Notes under the pieces: generated by a model
Database searches by the model: none
Told to the model about the DNA's origin: nothing
Seen by the model: only the letters and a program-made list of their open reading frames with translations
Translations under genes and position numbers: made by a program
DNA from: Brevibacillus brevis
GTDB lineage: Bacteria; Bacillota; Bacilli; Brevibacillales; Brevibacillaceae
Reading direction: 5' to 3'
DNA: 64,000 bases
Assembly: GCF_022026395.1 (NCBI RefSeq)
Contig: NZ_CP041767.1
Location: 2,450,501 to 2,514,500 of the forward strand
Shown: positions 43,017 to 52,796 of the stretch, piece after piece
Position numbering within the stretch: the first letter of the stretch is position 1
Layout: every line of letters begins with the position of its first letter

Positions 43017-44183
43017 GTGGGCAAACGAAAAGGTTCTGCAGCACATTCATACACGGCTGTTGTAGCGGCTGATCTGAAGACGAAGCAGTTGTGCAAACGT
43101 CTCCACTCCCATCATATCGCCATCATTGATCATCCGGACGTTGATGAGATAGCAGCACAGTCCTTGCTGGAAAGAGGGGTAAAAGTCGTCCTCAACCTAT
43201 CGGCATTCATGACGGGGCAATACCCGGCTGAAGGGGCTCGCCAACTTTTAACAAACGGGATCACACTCTATGAGGTACTGGATGTAGATGTGTCGGATTC
43301 ATTCATGGAGTGGATCGAGGGCAAGTATGCAACAATCCGTGAAGAAAATCTGTACATCCTTTTGGAAGAAAAGTGGGTCCATGTATGCAGGCTGCAGCAG
43401 GTGACGGTTCCCTCCATTTTAAAACGATGGCATGAAGCGCACGATAAGTTGGATGACACACTCTCTTCGTTTATCGACAATACACTTTTGTACGCCAGCA
43501 AGGAAAAAGACCTATTTTTAAAACCGCTTTGCCATGTGCAATTACATACAAAAATGGAGCAGCGACATGTCGTTGTCGTCGTTCGCGGGAAACATTACAG
43601 AGAGGACTTGCTGACGCTATCTTCCTACATTCGGGAATATCGACCTGTTTTGATCGGGGTCGATGGTGGTGCAGATGCCCTCATGGAAGCAGGATATCGT
43701 CCAGATCTGATTGTGGGAGATATGGACAGCATCTCGGACAGAGCGCTCCAATGCGGAGCGGAGATTGTCGTACATGCTTTTGTGAATGGGACAGCACCTG
43801 GAACGACTCGCGTAAAAGCTCTCGGTTTGCCTTATCATGTCTTGCCAGCGCCTGGTACGAGCGAAGATGTGGCGATGCTGTTAGCGTACGAAAAGGAGGC
43901 TGAACTGATCGTCACGATCGGTGCTCATACCAATATGATTGATTTTCTGGAAAAAGGCCGTAAAGGTATGGCGAGCACGTTATTGGTCCGCACGAAGATC
44001 GGGACAAAGCTAATTGATGCCAAAGGAGTCAGTCATCTCTATAGGCCGAGCGAGTCATGGAAGCTGTGGGGTTGGTGCCTAGTCGCTATGCTTCTCCCTG
44101 TTTCAGCCGCGCTCGTTATTAATCCAATCGCCCGCAGTGCTGTACAGATGATTTGGACCCAATGGCGGACTTGGACTTTATGA
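43017..44183 (+). CDS. steA: SteA-like protein with a thiamin-pyrophosphokinase-like domain
   Basis: 388 residues. The N-terminal part (about 1-170) is followed by a domain similar to the catalytic domain of thiamin pyrophosphokinase (PVLIGVDGGADALMEAGYRPDLIVGDMDSISD) and a C-terminal membrane helix (about 346-368). These features match the SteA family, described in Corynebacterium as a cytokinetic-ring component acting with SteB. The GTG at 43017 follows GGAGGTGG. The next gene encodes an MctB/SteB-like protein, which strengthens the call. The symbol is used by family, not by proven function. Confidence 0.8.
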   Translation: MGKRKGSAAHSYTAVVAADLKTKQLCKRLHSHHIAIIDHPDVDEIAAQSLLERGVKVVLNLSAFMTGQYPAEGARQLLTNGITLYEVLDVDVSDSFMEWIEGKYATIREENLYILLEEKWVHVCRLQQVTVPSILKRWHEAHDKLDDTLSSFIDNTLLYASKEKDLFLKPLCHVQLHTKMEQRHVVVVVRGKHYREDLLTLSSYIREYRPVLIGVDGGADALMEAGYRPDLIVGDMDSISDRALQCGAEIVVHAFVNGTAPGTTRVKALGLPYHVLPAPGTSEDVAMLLAYEKEAELIVTIGAHTNMIDFLEKGRKGMASTLLVRTKIGTKLIDAKGVSHLYRPSESWKLWGWCLVAMLLPVSAALVINPIARSAVQMIWTQWRTWTL

Positions 44184-44209
44184 ACAACGCACTTTTCATG
44201 GAGGTATAC

Positions 44210-44764
44210 ATGATACCTTTCCGCTATCATTTGATTTCACTGGCTGCCATATTTGTCGCACTTGGGGTAGGGATCTTGTTAGGAGGGACGGCAGGCCATA
44301 CATGGATAACACAAGGAACTAAAGGCATCCTTTCCAATATGGAAGCAAAGTACGACCGTGCTCTCAAAAGCAACCATGAGTTAAGGCAGCAAATGAATCG
44401 TTTGCTCAAGGAAGTTGCGCGCAGCAACCAAGAAGTTGTCCAGCTCATGAGCATACGCTATGTGGACGAACTTGCAGGAAGCAAGGTGTATGTTTGGCAG
44501 GAGGATGGCAACGTTTCTGAACAGCTTACGCAACTGATGCATTCAGTAGGCATGGATGTGGTTTCTTATCGCGAGGGAAACAGTTGGGAAGATGGGGTGC
44601 TTTTGGTGGTAGCAAGGCAAGCCCCGCTTTGGCTACGGGAAAAACAGATGAATTCCTGGATACAGGTCGTAGAAGTGCCCGACTCTCCTGCAAAACAATG
44701 GGCACTTTTAGAACAAGTGCAAAAGAGATTGACTGAGAGGAAGGGCTCGCGTGAAAAAAGTTAG
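44210..44764 (+). CDS. MctB/SteB-like membrane-anchored coiled-coil protein (copper transporter family)
   Basis: 184 residues. The N-terminal FRYHLISLAAIFVALGVGILLGG is the hallmark of the MctB family (Pfam copper transporter, MctB), a single-pass anchor. A coiled-coil segment follows (about 40-85, KYDRALKSNHELRQQMNRLLKEVARSNQEV), then an alpha/beta domain. In actinobacteria SteB partners SteA in cell separation; copper export was the older idea for mycobacteria. GGAGGT lies six bases before the ATG at 44210. It overlaps the glycosyltransferase by 14 bases. Confidence 0.82.
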   Translation: MIPFRYHLISLAAIFVALGVGILLGGTAGHTWITQGTKGILSNMEAKYDRALKSNHELRQQMNRLLKEVARSNQEVVQLMSIRYVDELAGSKVYVWQEDGNVSEQLTQLMHSVGMDVVSYREGNSWEDGVLLVVARQAPLWLREKQMNSWIQVVEVPDSPAKQWALLEQVQKRLTERKGSREKS

Positions 44765-45443
44765 TGTCGTCATCCCGGCGTTCAACGAACAGGCTTCCAT
44801 TGGTGATACTCTCCGTGCCATCCGTGAACGCTTTTTTTGTGATGAACTGATCGTCGTTGATGATGGCAGTAAAGATGAGACGGCACACATCGCAAGCAAG
44901 TGGGCGGATAGGGTCATTCGAGTGCCGCGCAATCAAGGGAAAGGTGCAGCTGTTCAATTGGGCTGGCAGTACGCCAGTGGGGATGTGGTCATGCTTCTGG
45001 ACGGTGATTTGCGAGACAGCGCAGCAGAAGCTGCACAGTTGCTTACACCGGTGCTACAAGATGTCTGTGATATGGCGGTAGCTGTTCTGCCACCTCCGAA
45101 AGTGAAAGCAGGTCTCGGATTAGCAAAAGGCTTGGCCCATCATGGCATTCGGATGTTGACAGGCTTTGAAACAAAAGCCCCTTTATCGGGACAACGCGCA
45201 ATACGTCGCGAGCTTCTTGAGCAATTAGGGAGCCAGGATAGAGGATTTGGCATAGAGGTGGGGCTCACTGTCGATGCTTTGCGAGCAGGGTATCGTGTAG
45301 CAGAGGTCCCTGTCTTTTTTTCGCATCGTGAAACGAAAAACGATTGGGCAGGCTTCTGTCATCGGGGGAAAGAGTTTGTCGCGATTAGCCGAACGCTATG
45401 CTGGAAATGGTGGGAGGGGCAAGAGTGGAAACGAAAATCATGA
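44751..45443 (+). CDS. Family 2 glycosyltransferase
   Basis: 230 residues. GT-A fold: SVVIPAFNEQASIGDTL, nucleotide-binding Asp pair in LIVVDDGSKDE, and the metal-binding DGD motif in MLLDGDLRD. FGIEVGLTVDALRAGYRVAEVPV is the acceptor-side block of dolichyl-phosphate-mannose-synthase-like enzymes. It has no membrane helix, so it probably makes a polyprenyl-linked sugar at the membrane surface (inference). The GTG at 44751 lies inside the end of the previous gene, and the end overlaps the next gene by 19 bases. Confidence 0.88.
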   Translation: MKKVSVVIPAFNEQASIGDTLRAIRERFFCDELIVVDDGSKDETAHIASKWADRVIRVPRNQGKGAAVQLGWQYASGDVVMLLDGDLRDSAAEAAQLLTPVLQDVCDMAVAVLPPPKVKAGLGLAKGLAHHGIRMLTGFETKAPLSGQRAIRRELLEQLGSQDRGFGIEVGLTVDALRAGYRVAEVPVFFSHRETKNDWAGFCHRGKEFVAISRTLCWKWWEGQEWKRKS

Positions 45444-46345
45444 TAATGATACTCGTCGCGGTCGTTTTTCCACTGGTGCTTGACCGTCCCCTGTATAAAG
45501 TCGGCACACAAAAGCTCAAAGCGCTTGGAATGAATCGATTCAATTACGATGGAGAGCCGGTATTGACAGCAGGGGGGCTCATCCTCGTAGGTTCGAGCGT
45601 TATAACTGGGATAGTTCTAATCGGATTACTTTGGCTCAGAAGGGTCGATCGCGAGCTTTTCCTGCACGGTATTTTATTTCTAACAGGTTTGATTACGATG
45701 GCCTTTTGGGGCTGGCGTGATGATTGTGCATCAGATCGGCATGTAAAAGGCTTTCGTGGACATTTCGGTGTGTTATGGCGAGAAAGGCGAATAACCAGCG
45801 GCATGTGGAAGTTAATTGGGGGGACAAGCACGGCCTTTTGTCTCACCCTGGCTCTTTCAAACACAATTTGGGCAGAGTTTGTGGCCTTTGGTTTGCTTGC
45901 GCTCACACCCAATATCATTAACTTGTTTGATCTGCGGCCAGGACGAGCGATTAAAGTATTTTGGTGCCTGATAGCACTCGCTGTAGCTTTTGGCCTACTG
46001 ACAATAGGAGCCAGTGCGGAAATGGTCAACTGGATTTTGTTGATTCCTATCTTCCTTGCGAGCATCCTCCTATTTCCCCACGACGTAGGCGGCAAAATCA
46101 TGCTCGGAGATACAGGCTCGAATGCCTTAGGTTTTGCAGCAGGCTTTTTCTTTGTCATCGGGACACCGATTTATGTGCAGGCGAGTATGCTCGTGCTTTT
46201 CTTGTGTGTTCAGATTGCGGCAGAATTTTGCTCGTTTTCCCGCGTTATTGAACAGATTGGTTGGCTTCGTCGACTCGACCAATGGGGGAGAGTTACAGAA
46301 GCTGAAAATAAAGAAAACCAGACTGGCTCGTCCGGTTTGGTCTAG
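45425..46345 (+). CDS. MraY/WecA-like polyprenyl-phosphate sugar-1-phosphate transferase
   Basis: 306 residues with about nine membrane helices. The family catalytic blocks are GWRDDCASDRHVKGFRGHFG, PNIINLFDLRPGRA and HDVGGKIMLGDTGSNALGF, the last matching the GDTGS loop of MraY. The Asp pair expected in the first cytoplasmic loop (DDxxD) appears as DDCASD. It is shorter than MraY and divergent, so not the cell-wall lipid I synthase itself. The GTG at 45425 follows GGGAGGGG. Last gene of the steA operon; its stop overlaps the convergent DUF2627 gene. Confidence 0.82.
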   Translation: METKIMIMILVAVVFPLVLDRPLYKVGTQKLKALGMNRFNYDGEPVLTAGGLILVGSSVITGIVLIGLLWLRRVDRELFLHGILFLTGLITMAFWGWRDDCASDRHVKGFRGHFGVLWRERRITSGMWKLIGGTSTAFCLTLALSNTIWAEFVAFGLLALTPNIINLFDLRPGRAIKVFWCLIALAVAFGLLTIGASAEMVNWILLIPIFLASILLFPHDVGGKIMLGDTGSNALGFAAGFFFVIGTPIYVQASMLVLFLCVQIAAEFCSFSRVIEQIGWLRRLDQWGRVTEAENKENQTGSSGLV

Positions 46346-46602
46346 TCCTCGTCATCAGGTTCAGGAACCATGAAACGGGGCTGTACGCGATTTTTTTTGC
46401 GTTCGTGATGAAGAATAAATCCGGCAATAAACCATACAGGGATGGCGAAAGCCAGTATACCTAGAATGAGTTTTCCCCATAAAAATCCAACGTCTGGAGA
46501 GGCAGAATAGAAGAATGCGTCACGGATTAATTTGATTCCGTACATGGCGATTGCCGCCGGAATTACCATAATTAAGAGTGCAATGATTTTCTGAAAAACC
46601 AA
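46342..46602 (-). CDS. DUF2627 small membrane protein (YqzF type)
   Basis: 86 residues with two hydrophobic segments (about 5-22 and 42-63) and a charged end (HHERKKNRVQPRFMVPEPDDED). In B. subtilis YqzF also lies next to the bkd regulator gene. The TTG at 46602 follows AAAGGGGTG. It converges on the MraY-like gene with a four-base overlap at the stop codons. Function unknown. Confidence 0.78.
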   Translation of the reverse strand: MVFQKIIALLIMVIPAAIAMYGIKLIRDAFFYSASPDVGFLWGKLILGILAFAIPVWFIAGFILHHERKKNRVQPRFMVPEPDDED

Positions 46603-46817
46603 GGGTTTTCACCCCTTTCTCGAATGCGTAAAGGACTACAATAATTACGGGACGGTCTTTTCATCATATCGGATGCGTTCAGCCTTGTCCACCGTACCTG
46701 TTGCACACGAACGAGCGCACGTTAGGGAAGAACGCCTGTCCATCAACGATTTGTTGGAGTACAATGGTTACGAGTAAGATCGTAAAGAGGTTGTTCAAAA
46801 AGTGAGGGGTCTCTCGC

Positions 46818-48887
46818 ATGCACAAGCTGCTCATCGTTGGTGCGGGACGTGGTGGAACAGCACTCCTGCGGATGCTAAATCAGATGGACCGATTACAAGT
46901 TGTTGCTGTCGTCGATCAAAGGCCGGACGCCCCAGGCATACTGCTTGCCCAATCATTGGGGATTCCCGTCGATCAGGATTATCGGCCTTATTTGGATGAG
47001 GATCTGGATGTCATTCTAGAAGCTACAGGGGACCTGGGGGAGTATGAGCACCTCAGGCAATTAAAAAAAGACAAGACAGTGCTCATCCCAGGAACGTTTA
47101 CAAGAATCGTCATGAAATTGATTCGCGAACGCGATAAGCTGATTGCCGTTTTGATGCAAAATCAGCGAGAGCGGGAAACGATGTTGAATTCTACACATGA
47201 CGCGATCATCGGGGTCAATCGCCAAGGAATTATTACATTGTTCAACAAAGCTGCAGAGCGATTGATGGGCATCGAGGCGAGTGAAGTGCTGGATACAAAA
47301 GTTTCAGAGCGTATACCGAACACTCGGTTACATATTGTATTAACGACAGGCTCTCCCGAATTGAATCAGGAGCAAGTCTTGCCGAATCAGACGCGCATTA
47401 TTACAAACCGCGTGCCCGTTCGCAATGATCGAGGAGAAGTTGTCGGAGCTGTTGCCATTTTCCGTGATATTACAGAAATCATGGCGTTGGCAGAAGAAGT
47501 GACGAACTTGAAAGATTTGCAGAGCATGCTGCAAGCGATTATTCAATCATCGGACGAAGCAATATCAGTCGTTGACCAATACGGGAATGGGCTTTTGATC
47601 AACCCGGCCTACACAAGGCTTACGGGTTTTTCGCAAGAAGACATTATCGGGAAACCAGCGACGGTAGATATTTCCGAAGGCGACAGTATGCACATGCAAG
47701 TCCTGAAAACGAAGAAGGCAGTGAGAGGCGTCCCTATGAAACTGGGACCAAAGCGCAAGGACGTCGTGGTCAATGTTGCGCCGGTTGTGGTCGATGGGGA
47801 GCTGAAAGGCAGCGTAGGCGTCATTCACGATGTCTCCGAATTCAAGCGTCTGTCAGAAGAGCTGGAGAAAGCTCGTCGCATCATCCGCAATCTGGAGGCA
47901 AAATATAGCTTTGCAGACATCATCGGCTATAGCGAGTCCATGCAGCAGGCGATCGAGCAAGCCAAAAAAGCGGCGTCAACACCAGCAACTGTCCTTCTCC
48001 GCGGGGAATCGGGAACGGGGAAAGAACTGTTTGCCCACGCCATACATAATGCAAGTGAACGAAAATACAACCAATTCATCCGGGTTAATTGTGCAGCGAT
48101 CTCAGAGAGCCTCTTGGAGAGTGAGCTTTTCGGGTATGAGGAAGGCGCGTTTACAGGTGCGCGTCGAGGAGGGAAGCGGGGGCTTTTTGAGGAAGCGAGC
48201 GGTGGAACCATCTTTTTGGACGAGATCGGCGAGCTGTCCATGAGCATGCAGGTCATGCTTTTGCGCGTCCTGCAGGAGCGAGAGGTTGTGCGTGTCGGTG
48301 GAACGAAGCCGATCAACATCGATGTTCGCGTCATTGCGGCTACCCATGTGAATCTGGAGGCAGCGATCGGAGCGGGACGTTTCCGTGAAGACCTGTACTA
48401 TCGTCTCCACGTCGTACCGATTCATATCCCTCCACTCAGACAGCGCTTGGAAGATATTAAGCCGATTGCTATGCACCTGCTACGAAAAGCCAATCTGGAA
48501 TACGGAAGAAATGTAGAAGAGCTGCATGAAGAAACATGGCAGATGCTTCTGTCCTACCACTGGCCAGGCAATGTACGCGAGCTAGAGAATGTACTGGGCA
48601 GAGCGATGATTCATATGCGGATCAACGAGCGAATCATTATGCCGGAGCATTTACCCCCATTGGAAAGAAGAATCGTTTCGACCAAAAAGGAAGAGGCCCA
48701 GCATGAGGGTTCCACTGGCACTACGTTAAAAGAAGCGGTGGAAAAGGCCGAACGTCAGCACATATTGCGGGAACTGGCGGCAGCCAAAGGCAATCGCACT
48801 CTTGCAGCCAAGCGCCTCGGAATCGCGATTCGCAGTTTGTACTACAAGATGGAAAAATTGGGCATCATGGATGTGCAGGAAGAGTAA
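46818..48887 (+). CDS. bkdR: Sigma-54-dependent activator of the branched-chain keto acid operon (BkdR)
   Basis: 689 residues. An N-terminal Rossmann-like segment ([16 protein letters not shown], about 4-110) is followed by two PAS domains (about 125-230 and 240-350), the AAA+ domain with Walker A GESGTGKE (about 396-403), the sigma-54 contact loop GAFTGA (about 443-448) and Walker [13 protein letters not shown], and a Fis-type HTH at the end ([26 protein letters not shown]). In B. subtilis BkdR activates the downstream bkd operon through sigma-54, and a -24/-12 promoter is present here just before bcd. Confidence 0.94.
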   Translation: MHKLLIVGAGRGGTALLRMLNQMDRLQVVAVVDQRPDAPGILLAQSLGIPVDQDYRPYLDEDLDVILEATGDLGEYEHLRQLKKDKTVLIPGTFTRIVMKLIRERDKLIAVLMQNQRERETMLNSTHDAIIGVNRQGIITLFNKAAERLMGIEASEVLDTKVSERIPNTRLHIVLTTGSPELNQEQVLPNQTRIITNRVPVRNDRGEVVGAVAIFRDITEIMALAEEVTNLKDLQSMLQAIIQSSDEAISVVDQYGNGLLINPAYTRLTGFSQEDIIGKPATVDISEGDSMHMQVLKTKKAVRGVPMKLGPKRKDVVVNVAPVVVDGELKGSVGVIHDVSEFKRLSEELEKARRIIRNLEAKYSFADIIGYSESMQQAIEQAKKAASTPATVLLRGESGTGKELFAHAIHNASERKYNQFIRVNCAAISESLLESELFGYEEGAFTGARRGGKRGLFEEASGGTIFLDEIGELSMSMQVMLLRVLQEREVVRVGGTKPINIDVRVIAATHVNLEAAIGAGRFREDLYYRLHVVPIHIPPLRQRLEDIKPIAMHLLRKANLEYGRNVEELHEETWQMLLSYHWPGNVRELENVLGRAMIHMRINERIIMPEHLPPLERRIVSTKKEEAQHEGSTGTTLKEAVEKAERQHILRELAAAKGNRTLAAKRLGIAIRSLYYKMEKLGIMDVQEE

Positions 48888-48898
48888 GGAAATGGGTG

Positions 48899-48939
48899 TG
48901 CAAAATATTGCACGCAAATCTTTGCGCGTATATGCAAAA
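48899..48939 (+). promoter_or_regulatory. Paired palindromes, probable BkdR upstream activating sites
   Basis: GTGCAAAATATTGCAC (48899-48914; arms GTGCAA/TTGCAC) and TTTGCGCGTATATGCAAA (48922-48939; arms TTTGC/GCAAA). They lie about 75-115 bases upstream of the -24 element, a usual enhancer position. Confidence 0.55.
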
Positions 48940-49011
48940 AAATGCAGACTTGACGCAGGGACAATCATCCCGCGTTCTCTAAAATAAAGCGCTTTCACAA
49001 GTTTGGTTTTA

Positions 49012-49029
49012 TTGGCATGACTTTTGCAT
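49012..49029 (+). promoter_or_regulatory. Sigma-54 (-24/-12) promoter of the bcd-lpdV-bkd operon
   Basis: TTGGCATGACTTTTGCAT: GG at 49014-49015 and GC at 49026-49027 with ten bases between, the strict sigma-54 arrangement. Transcription should start near 49039, about 80 bases before bcd. Confidence 0.85.
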
Positions 49030-49120
49030 ATACCTCTTGGCGGGAAATTCTCCAAATGGAGCCCACTGTTACGCCAGCTTACTTAAGCGGAAAACGAAAG
49101 ATACTAGGGAGGTTTCTTCA

Positions 49121-50212
49121 GTGAACATCTTTGACTACATGCAAAAGTACGATTACGAGCAATTGGTATTTTGCCAAGACGAAAATTCCGGTTTGAAAGC
49201 AATCATTTGCATTCATGATACGACATTAGGACCAGCACTCGGCGGTACGCGCATGTGGCCGTATAAAACAGAAGAAGAGGCGATTGTGGACGTACTGCGT
49301 CTCGGTCGTGGGATGACTTACAAAAACGCAGCAGCAGGACTGAACATCGGTGGTGGTAAAGCAGTCATCATCGGTGATCCGCGCGAGCATAAGAGCGAAG
49401 AGCTGTTCCGTGCTTTCGGTCGCTATATTCAAGGGCTGAATGGCCGTTACATCACAGCTGAGGATGTAGGAACAACGGTAGCAGACATGGATATGATCCA
49501 CTTGGAAACAGACTTTGTCACAGGTGTTTCTCCTGCATTCGGTTCCAGTGGCAATCCATCCCCTGTCACAGCTTACGGTGTCTACCGTGGAATGAAAGCT
49601 GCTGCAAAATTGGCGTTTGGTTCCGACTCTCTCTCCGGACGAGTGATTGCTGTACAAGGTGTAGGAAACGTAGCGTACAATCTGTGCCGCCATCTGCATG
49701 AAGAAGGCGCGCATTTGATCGTAACGGATATCAATCAAGAAAACGTAGATCGCGCAGTGAATGATTTCGGTGCGAAAGCTGTTGGTGTTAACGAGATCTT
49801 TGGCGTAGAGTGCGATATCTTTTCTCCTTGCGCATTGGGTGCGATCATCAACGATGACACCATTCCACTCTTCAAAGCAAAAGTGATTGCAGGGGCAGCT
49901 AACAACCAGCTGAAAGAAGAGAGACACGGCGACCAAATTCACGAAATGGGTCTGATCTACGCGCCTGACTACGTGATCAATGCTGGTGGTGTAATCAACG
50001 TGGCAGATGAGCTGCAAGGCTACAACCGCGAGCGTGCACTGAAAAAAGTAGAAACAATCTATGACAGCATCCTGAAAATTTACGAAATCGCTGAACGTGA
50101 TGGCATGGCTTCCTACAAAGCTGCTGACCGCATGGCGGAAGAGCGCATTGCAAGTGTTGCCAGATCACGTAATACTTTCCTGCAAAACGGCAAGACTGTT
50201 TACAAGCGCTAA
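49121..50212 (+). CDS. bcd: Leucine (branched-chain amino acid) dehydrogenase
   Basis: 363 residues. NAD-dependent oxidative deamination of Leu, Ile and Val to 2-oxo acids. Catalytic Lys80 lies in [13 protein letters not shown] and the second catalytic block is ITAEDVGTT. The dinucleotide loop is [14 protein letters not shown]. The GTG at 49121 follows GGGAGG; earlier in-frame codons precede the ribosome-binding site. It is first in the sigma-54 operon and feeds the dehydrogenase complex encoded downstream. Confidence 0.95.
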   Translation: MNIFDYMQKYDYEQLVFCQDENSGLKAIICIHDTTLGPALGGTRMWPYKTEEEAIVDVLRLGRGMTYKNAAAGLNIGGGKAVIIGDPREHKSEELFRAFGRYIQGLNGRYITAEDVGTTVADMDMIHLETDFVTGVSPAFGSSGNPSPVTAYGVYRGMKAAAKLAFGSDSLSGRVIAVQGVGNVAYNLCRHLHEEGAHLIVTDINQENVDRAVNDFGAKAVGVNEIFGVECDIFSPCALGAIINDDTIPLFKAKVIAGAANNQLKEERHGDQIHEMGLIYAPDYVINAGGVINVADELQGYNRERALKKVETIYDSILKIYEIAERDGMASYKAADRMAEERIASVARSRNTFLQNGKTVYKR

Positions 50213-50230
50213 TCTCGTATCTTCTATTAA

Positions 50231-50271
50231 GTCCATACTCCTGTCCGCTCTTCTAAGGAGGGCGGTCAGGA
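50231..50271 (+). repeat. Hairpin in the bcd-lpdV intergenic region
   Basis: CCTGTCCGC pairs with GCGGTCAGG (one mismatch) around an 11-base loop; no T run follows. It may stabilise or process the mRNA rather than terminate it. Confidence 0.4.
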
Positions 50272-50350
50272 ATACATAAACGATTTTCTTTGAATATTCA
50301 TATTCTCGTTAATACGCAGGTTAGCTTTCCGAATGAAAGGAGAGATCGTG

Positions 50351-51772
50351 GTGTCTCAAGAGTTTGATCTAGTCGTCCTCGGGGGAGGTACCGGCGGTTA
50401 TGTAGCGGCAATCCGCGCTTCCCAATTGGGAATGAAGGTAGCAATCGTGGAAAAAGAAAAGCTCGGTGGTACTTGCTTACACCGTGGTTGCATCCCATCC
50501 AAAGCGCTATTGCGCAGTGCAGAAGTATTCTCCACCCTGAAGGAAGCTGACAAATACGGAGTCTCGGCAGGTGCTGTAGGCTATGACTTCACCAAAATAC
50601 AAGAGCGAAAGCAAGGCATTATCGACCAACTTCACAAAGGGATTCAATACTTGATGAAAAAAGGCAGCATTACTGTCTTTGAAGGCTTTGGAAGAGTCAT
50701 GGGGCCTTCCATTTTTTCTCCGCAGGCAGGTGCTGTACGCATTGAAAAGGAAAACGGGGACCAAGAAATGATCGTTCCACGATTCCTTTTGCTGGCAACA
50801 GGTTCCCGTCCACGCACACTCCCGGGTTTGGTCATCGACGGATCCTATGTGGTAACAAGCGATGAAGCATTGCAGTGGGAGCAATTGCCTGCTTCTGTTG
50901 TCATCGTGGGTGGAGGTGTCATCGGGATTGAGTGGGCTTCCATGCTCAATGATTTCGGTGTGGAAGTAACTGTTGTGGAGTACGCCGACCGTATTTTGCC
51001 GTTTGAGGATGAAGAAGTGAGCAAGGAATTGGCTCGCCTGTTGAAAAAGCGGAAAGTCAACATCGTGACGGGAGCAAAGGTACTGCCTGAATCGTTGGAA
51101 AAAGGGGAAGGCAAAGTCTCTATTCAAGCGGAAGTCAAGGATGGAGTCCAAACCTTTGAAGCCGAAAAGGTACTCGTATCAGTAGGACGCCAAGCGAACG
51201 TAGAAAACATCGGTTTGGAAGCAACAGAAATCAAAGTCGAGCGCGGCGTAGTCGTAGTTAATGAATACTTCCAGACAGCAGAGTCTCATATTTATGCGAT
51301 TGGAGACGTTATTGGCGGTCTGCAATTGGCGCATGTTGCTTCGCATGAAGGAATACTCGCGGTAGAGCACATGGCTGGACAAAACCCGCACCCGATGGAT
51401 TACACCAAGGTTCCGAAATGTACGTATAGCCGACCTGAAGTCGCAAATGTCGGACTCACTGAAAAAGAAGCAAAAGAACAAGGCTACGATGTGAAAATCG
51501 GCAAGTTCAGCTTTAAGCCACTAGGCAAAGCACTAATCCACGGTGAGAATGACGGCTTTGTGAAGTTGGTCGTTGATGCCAAGACCAATGATTTGTTAGG
51601 GGTTCACATGATCGGTACACATGTGACAGATATGATTTCCGAAGCGGGCCTGGCCCGTGTGCTGGATGCGACTCCGTGGGAGATCGGTCAGACGATTCAC
51701 CCGCATCCATCCTTATCCGAAGCAATCATGGAGGCAGCTCAGGCTGTCGACGGAAAAGCGATACACAATTAG
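50351..51772 (+). CDS. lpdV: Dihydrolipoyl dehydrogenase of the branched-chain complex (E3)
   Basis: 473 residues. FAD-dependent reoxidation of the lipoyl group. FAD loop GGGTGGYVAAIRA, redox pair Cys42 and Cys47 in GGTCLHRGCIPSKAL, NAD loop VIVGGGVIGIEWAS, IYAIGDV and the C-terminal catalytic His in HPHPSLSEA. The GTG at 50351 lies eight bases after AAGGAG; the GTG one codon earlier and the ATG at 50333 are alternatives. It sits directly before the E1 genes, so it serves this complex. Confidence 0.95.
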   Translation: MSQEFDLVVLGGGTGGYVAAIRASQLGMKVAIVEKEKLGGTCLHRGCIPSKALLRSAEVFSTLKEADKYGVSAGAVGYDFTKIQERKQGIIDQLHKGIQYLMKKGSITVFEGFGRVMGPSIFSPQAGAVRIEKENGDQEMIVPRFLLLATGSRPRTLPGLVIDGSYVVTSDEALQWEQLPASVVIVGGGVIGIEWASMLNDFGVEVTVVEYADRILPFEDEEVSKELARLLKKRKVNIVTGAKVLPESLEKGEGKVSIQAEVKDGVQTFEAEKVLVSVGRQANVENIGLEATEIKVERGVVVVNEYFQTAESHIYAIGDVIGGLQLAHVASHEGILAVEHMAGQNPHPMDYTKVPKCTYSRPEVANVGLTEKEAKEQGYDVKIGKFSFKPLGKALIHGENDGFVKLVVDAKTNDLLGVHMIGTHVTDMISEAGLARVLDATPWEIGQTIHPHPSLSEAIMEAAQAVDGKAIHN

Positions 51773-51790
51773 CAAGGAGGGAATGTAACG

Positions 51791-52783
51791 ATGACAACCA
51801 AGCGACATGAGCAAGTGGGATTAACCGATGCACAAGTCCTTGACATGTATTATTACATGCTATTGGCCAGAAAAATTGACGAGCGCCAATGGCTGTTGAA
51901 TCGTGCGGGCAAAGTACCGTTCGTGATTTCCTGCCAGGGTCAGGAAGCAGCTCAGGTGGGAGCCGCTTTTGCGATGGAAAAAGACAGAGATTTCTTGTGC
52001 CCGTACTATCGCGATCTTGGTTTGGTGCTGGTCTTTGGCCAAACAGCCCGTGATTGCATGCTGTCCGCTTTTGCGAAAGCAGAAGATCCGAATAGCGGAG
52101 GAAGACAGATGCCAGGTCACTTCGGTGGCAAGAAGTACAATATTTTGACTGGCTCAAGCCCTGTGACTACCCAAGTGCCACACGCAGTCGGTATGGCTTT
52201 GGCAGGTAGAATGAAGCAAAAAGATTTTGTTGTGTATGCATCGTTCGGTGAAGGATCCAGCAACCAGGGTGACTTCCACGAAGGTGCGAACTTTGCGGGT
52301 GTACACAAGCTCCCGGTTATCTTTTTCTGCGAAAACAATAAATACGCGATCTCTGTACCACTGAAAAAGCAGTTGGCTTGTGAAAGTGTAGCAGACCGTG
52401 CGATCGGTTACGGCTTTCCGGGAGTCAGTGTGGACGGAAACGATCCGATTGAAGTATATCGTGTCATGAAAGAAGCAGTTGAACGTGCTCGCAGTGGTCA
52501 AGGGCCGACGCTGATCGAAGCCGTTATGTACCGCCTTGTTCCGCACTCCAGTGACGATGACGATCGTGTGTATCGTACGAGAGAAGAAGTGGAAGAAGCG
52601 AAGAAGAAGGACCCATTGATTGTTTTCGCTACGTATTTAAGAGAGATCGGGCTCTTGGACGAACACAAGGAAGCAGATATGCTTGCTCGCGTACAGCTGG
52701 AAGTGGATGAAGCCACTGAATATGCAGAAAACGCGCCATATCCAACACCAGAATCGACAATGACGTACGTATACGGGGAATAA
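51791..52783 (+). CDS. bkdAA: Branched-chain 2-oxoacid dehydrogenase E1 alpha
   Basis: 330 residues. With E1 beta and thiamine diphosphate it decarboxylates branched 2-oxo acids. TPP-binding motif: ASFGEGSSNQGDFHEGANFAGVHKLPVIFFCENNKYAIS. The phosphorylation-loop region RLVPHSSDDDDRVYR is present as in bacterial E1 alpha. AAGGAGGGA precedes the ATG. 13 bases separate it from bkdAB. Confidence 0.96.
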   Translation: MTTKRHEQVGLTDAQVLDMYYYMLLARKIDERQWLLNRAGKVPFVISCQGQEAAQVGAAFAMEKDRDFLCPYYRDLGLVLVFGQTARDCMLSAFAKAEDPNSGGRQMPGHFGGKKYNILTGSSPVTTQVPHAVGMALAGRMKQKDFVVYASFGEGSSNQGDFHEGANFAGVHKLPVIFFCENNKYAISVPLKKQLACESVADRAIGYGFPGVSVDGNDPIEVYRVMKEAVERARSGQGPTLIEAVMYRLVPHSSDDDDRVYRTREEVEEAKKKDPLIVFATYLREIGLLDEHKEADMLARVQLEVDEATEYAENAPYPTPESTMTYVYGE

Positions 52784-52796
52784 GGGGGGATCTTTT

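Noticed and set aside
49226-50017. 263-codon minus-strand open frame opposite bcd
   Set aside because: Shadow of leucine dehydrogenase; no ribosome-binding site and no domain.
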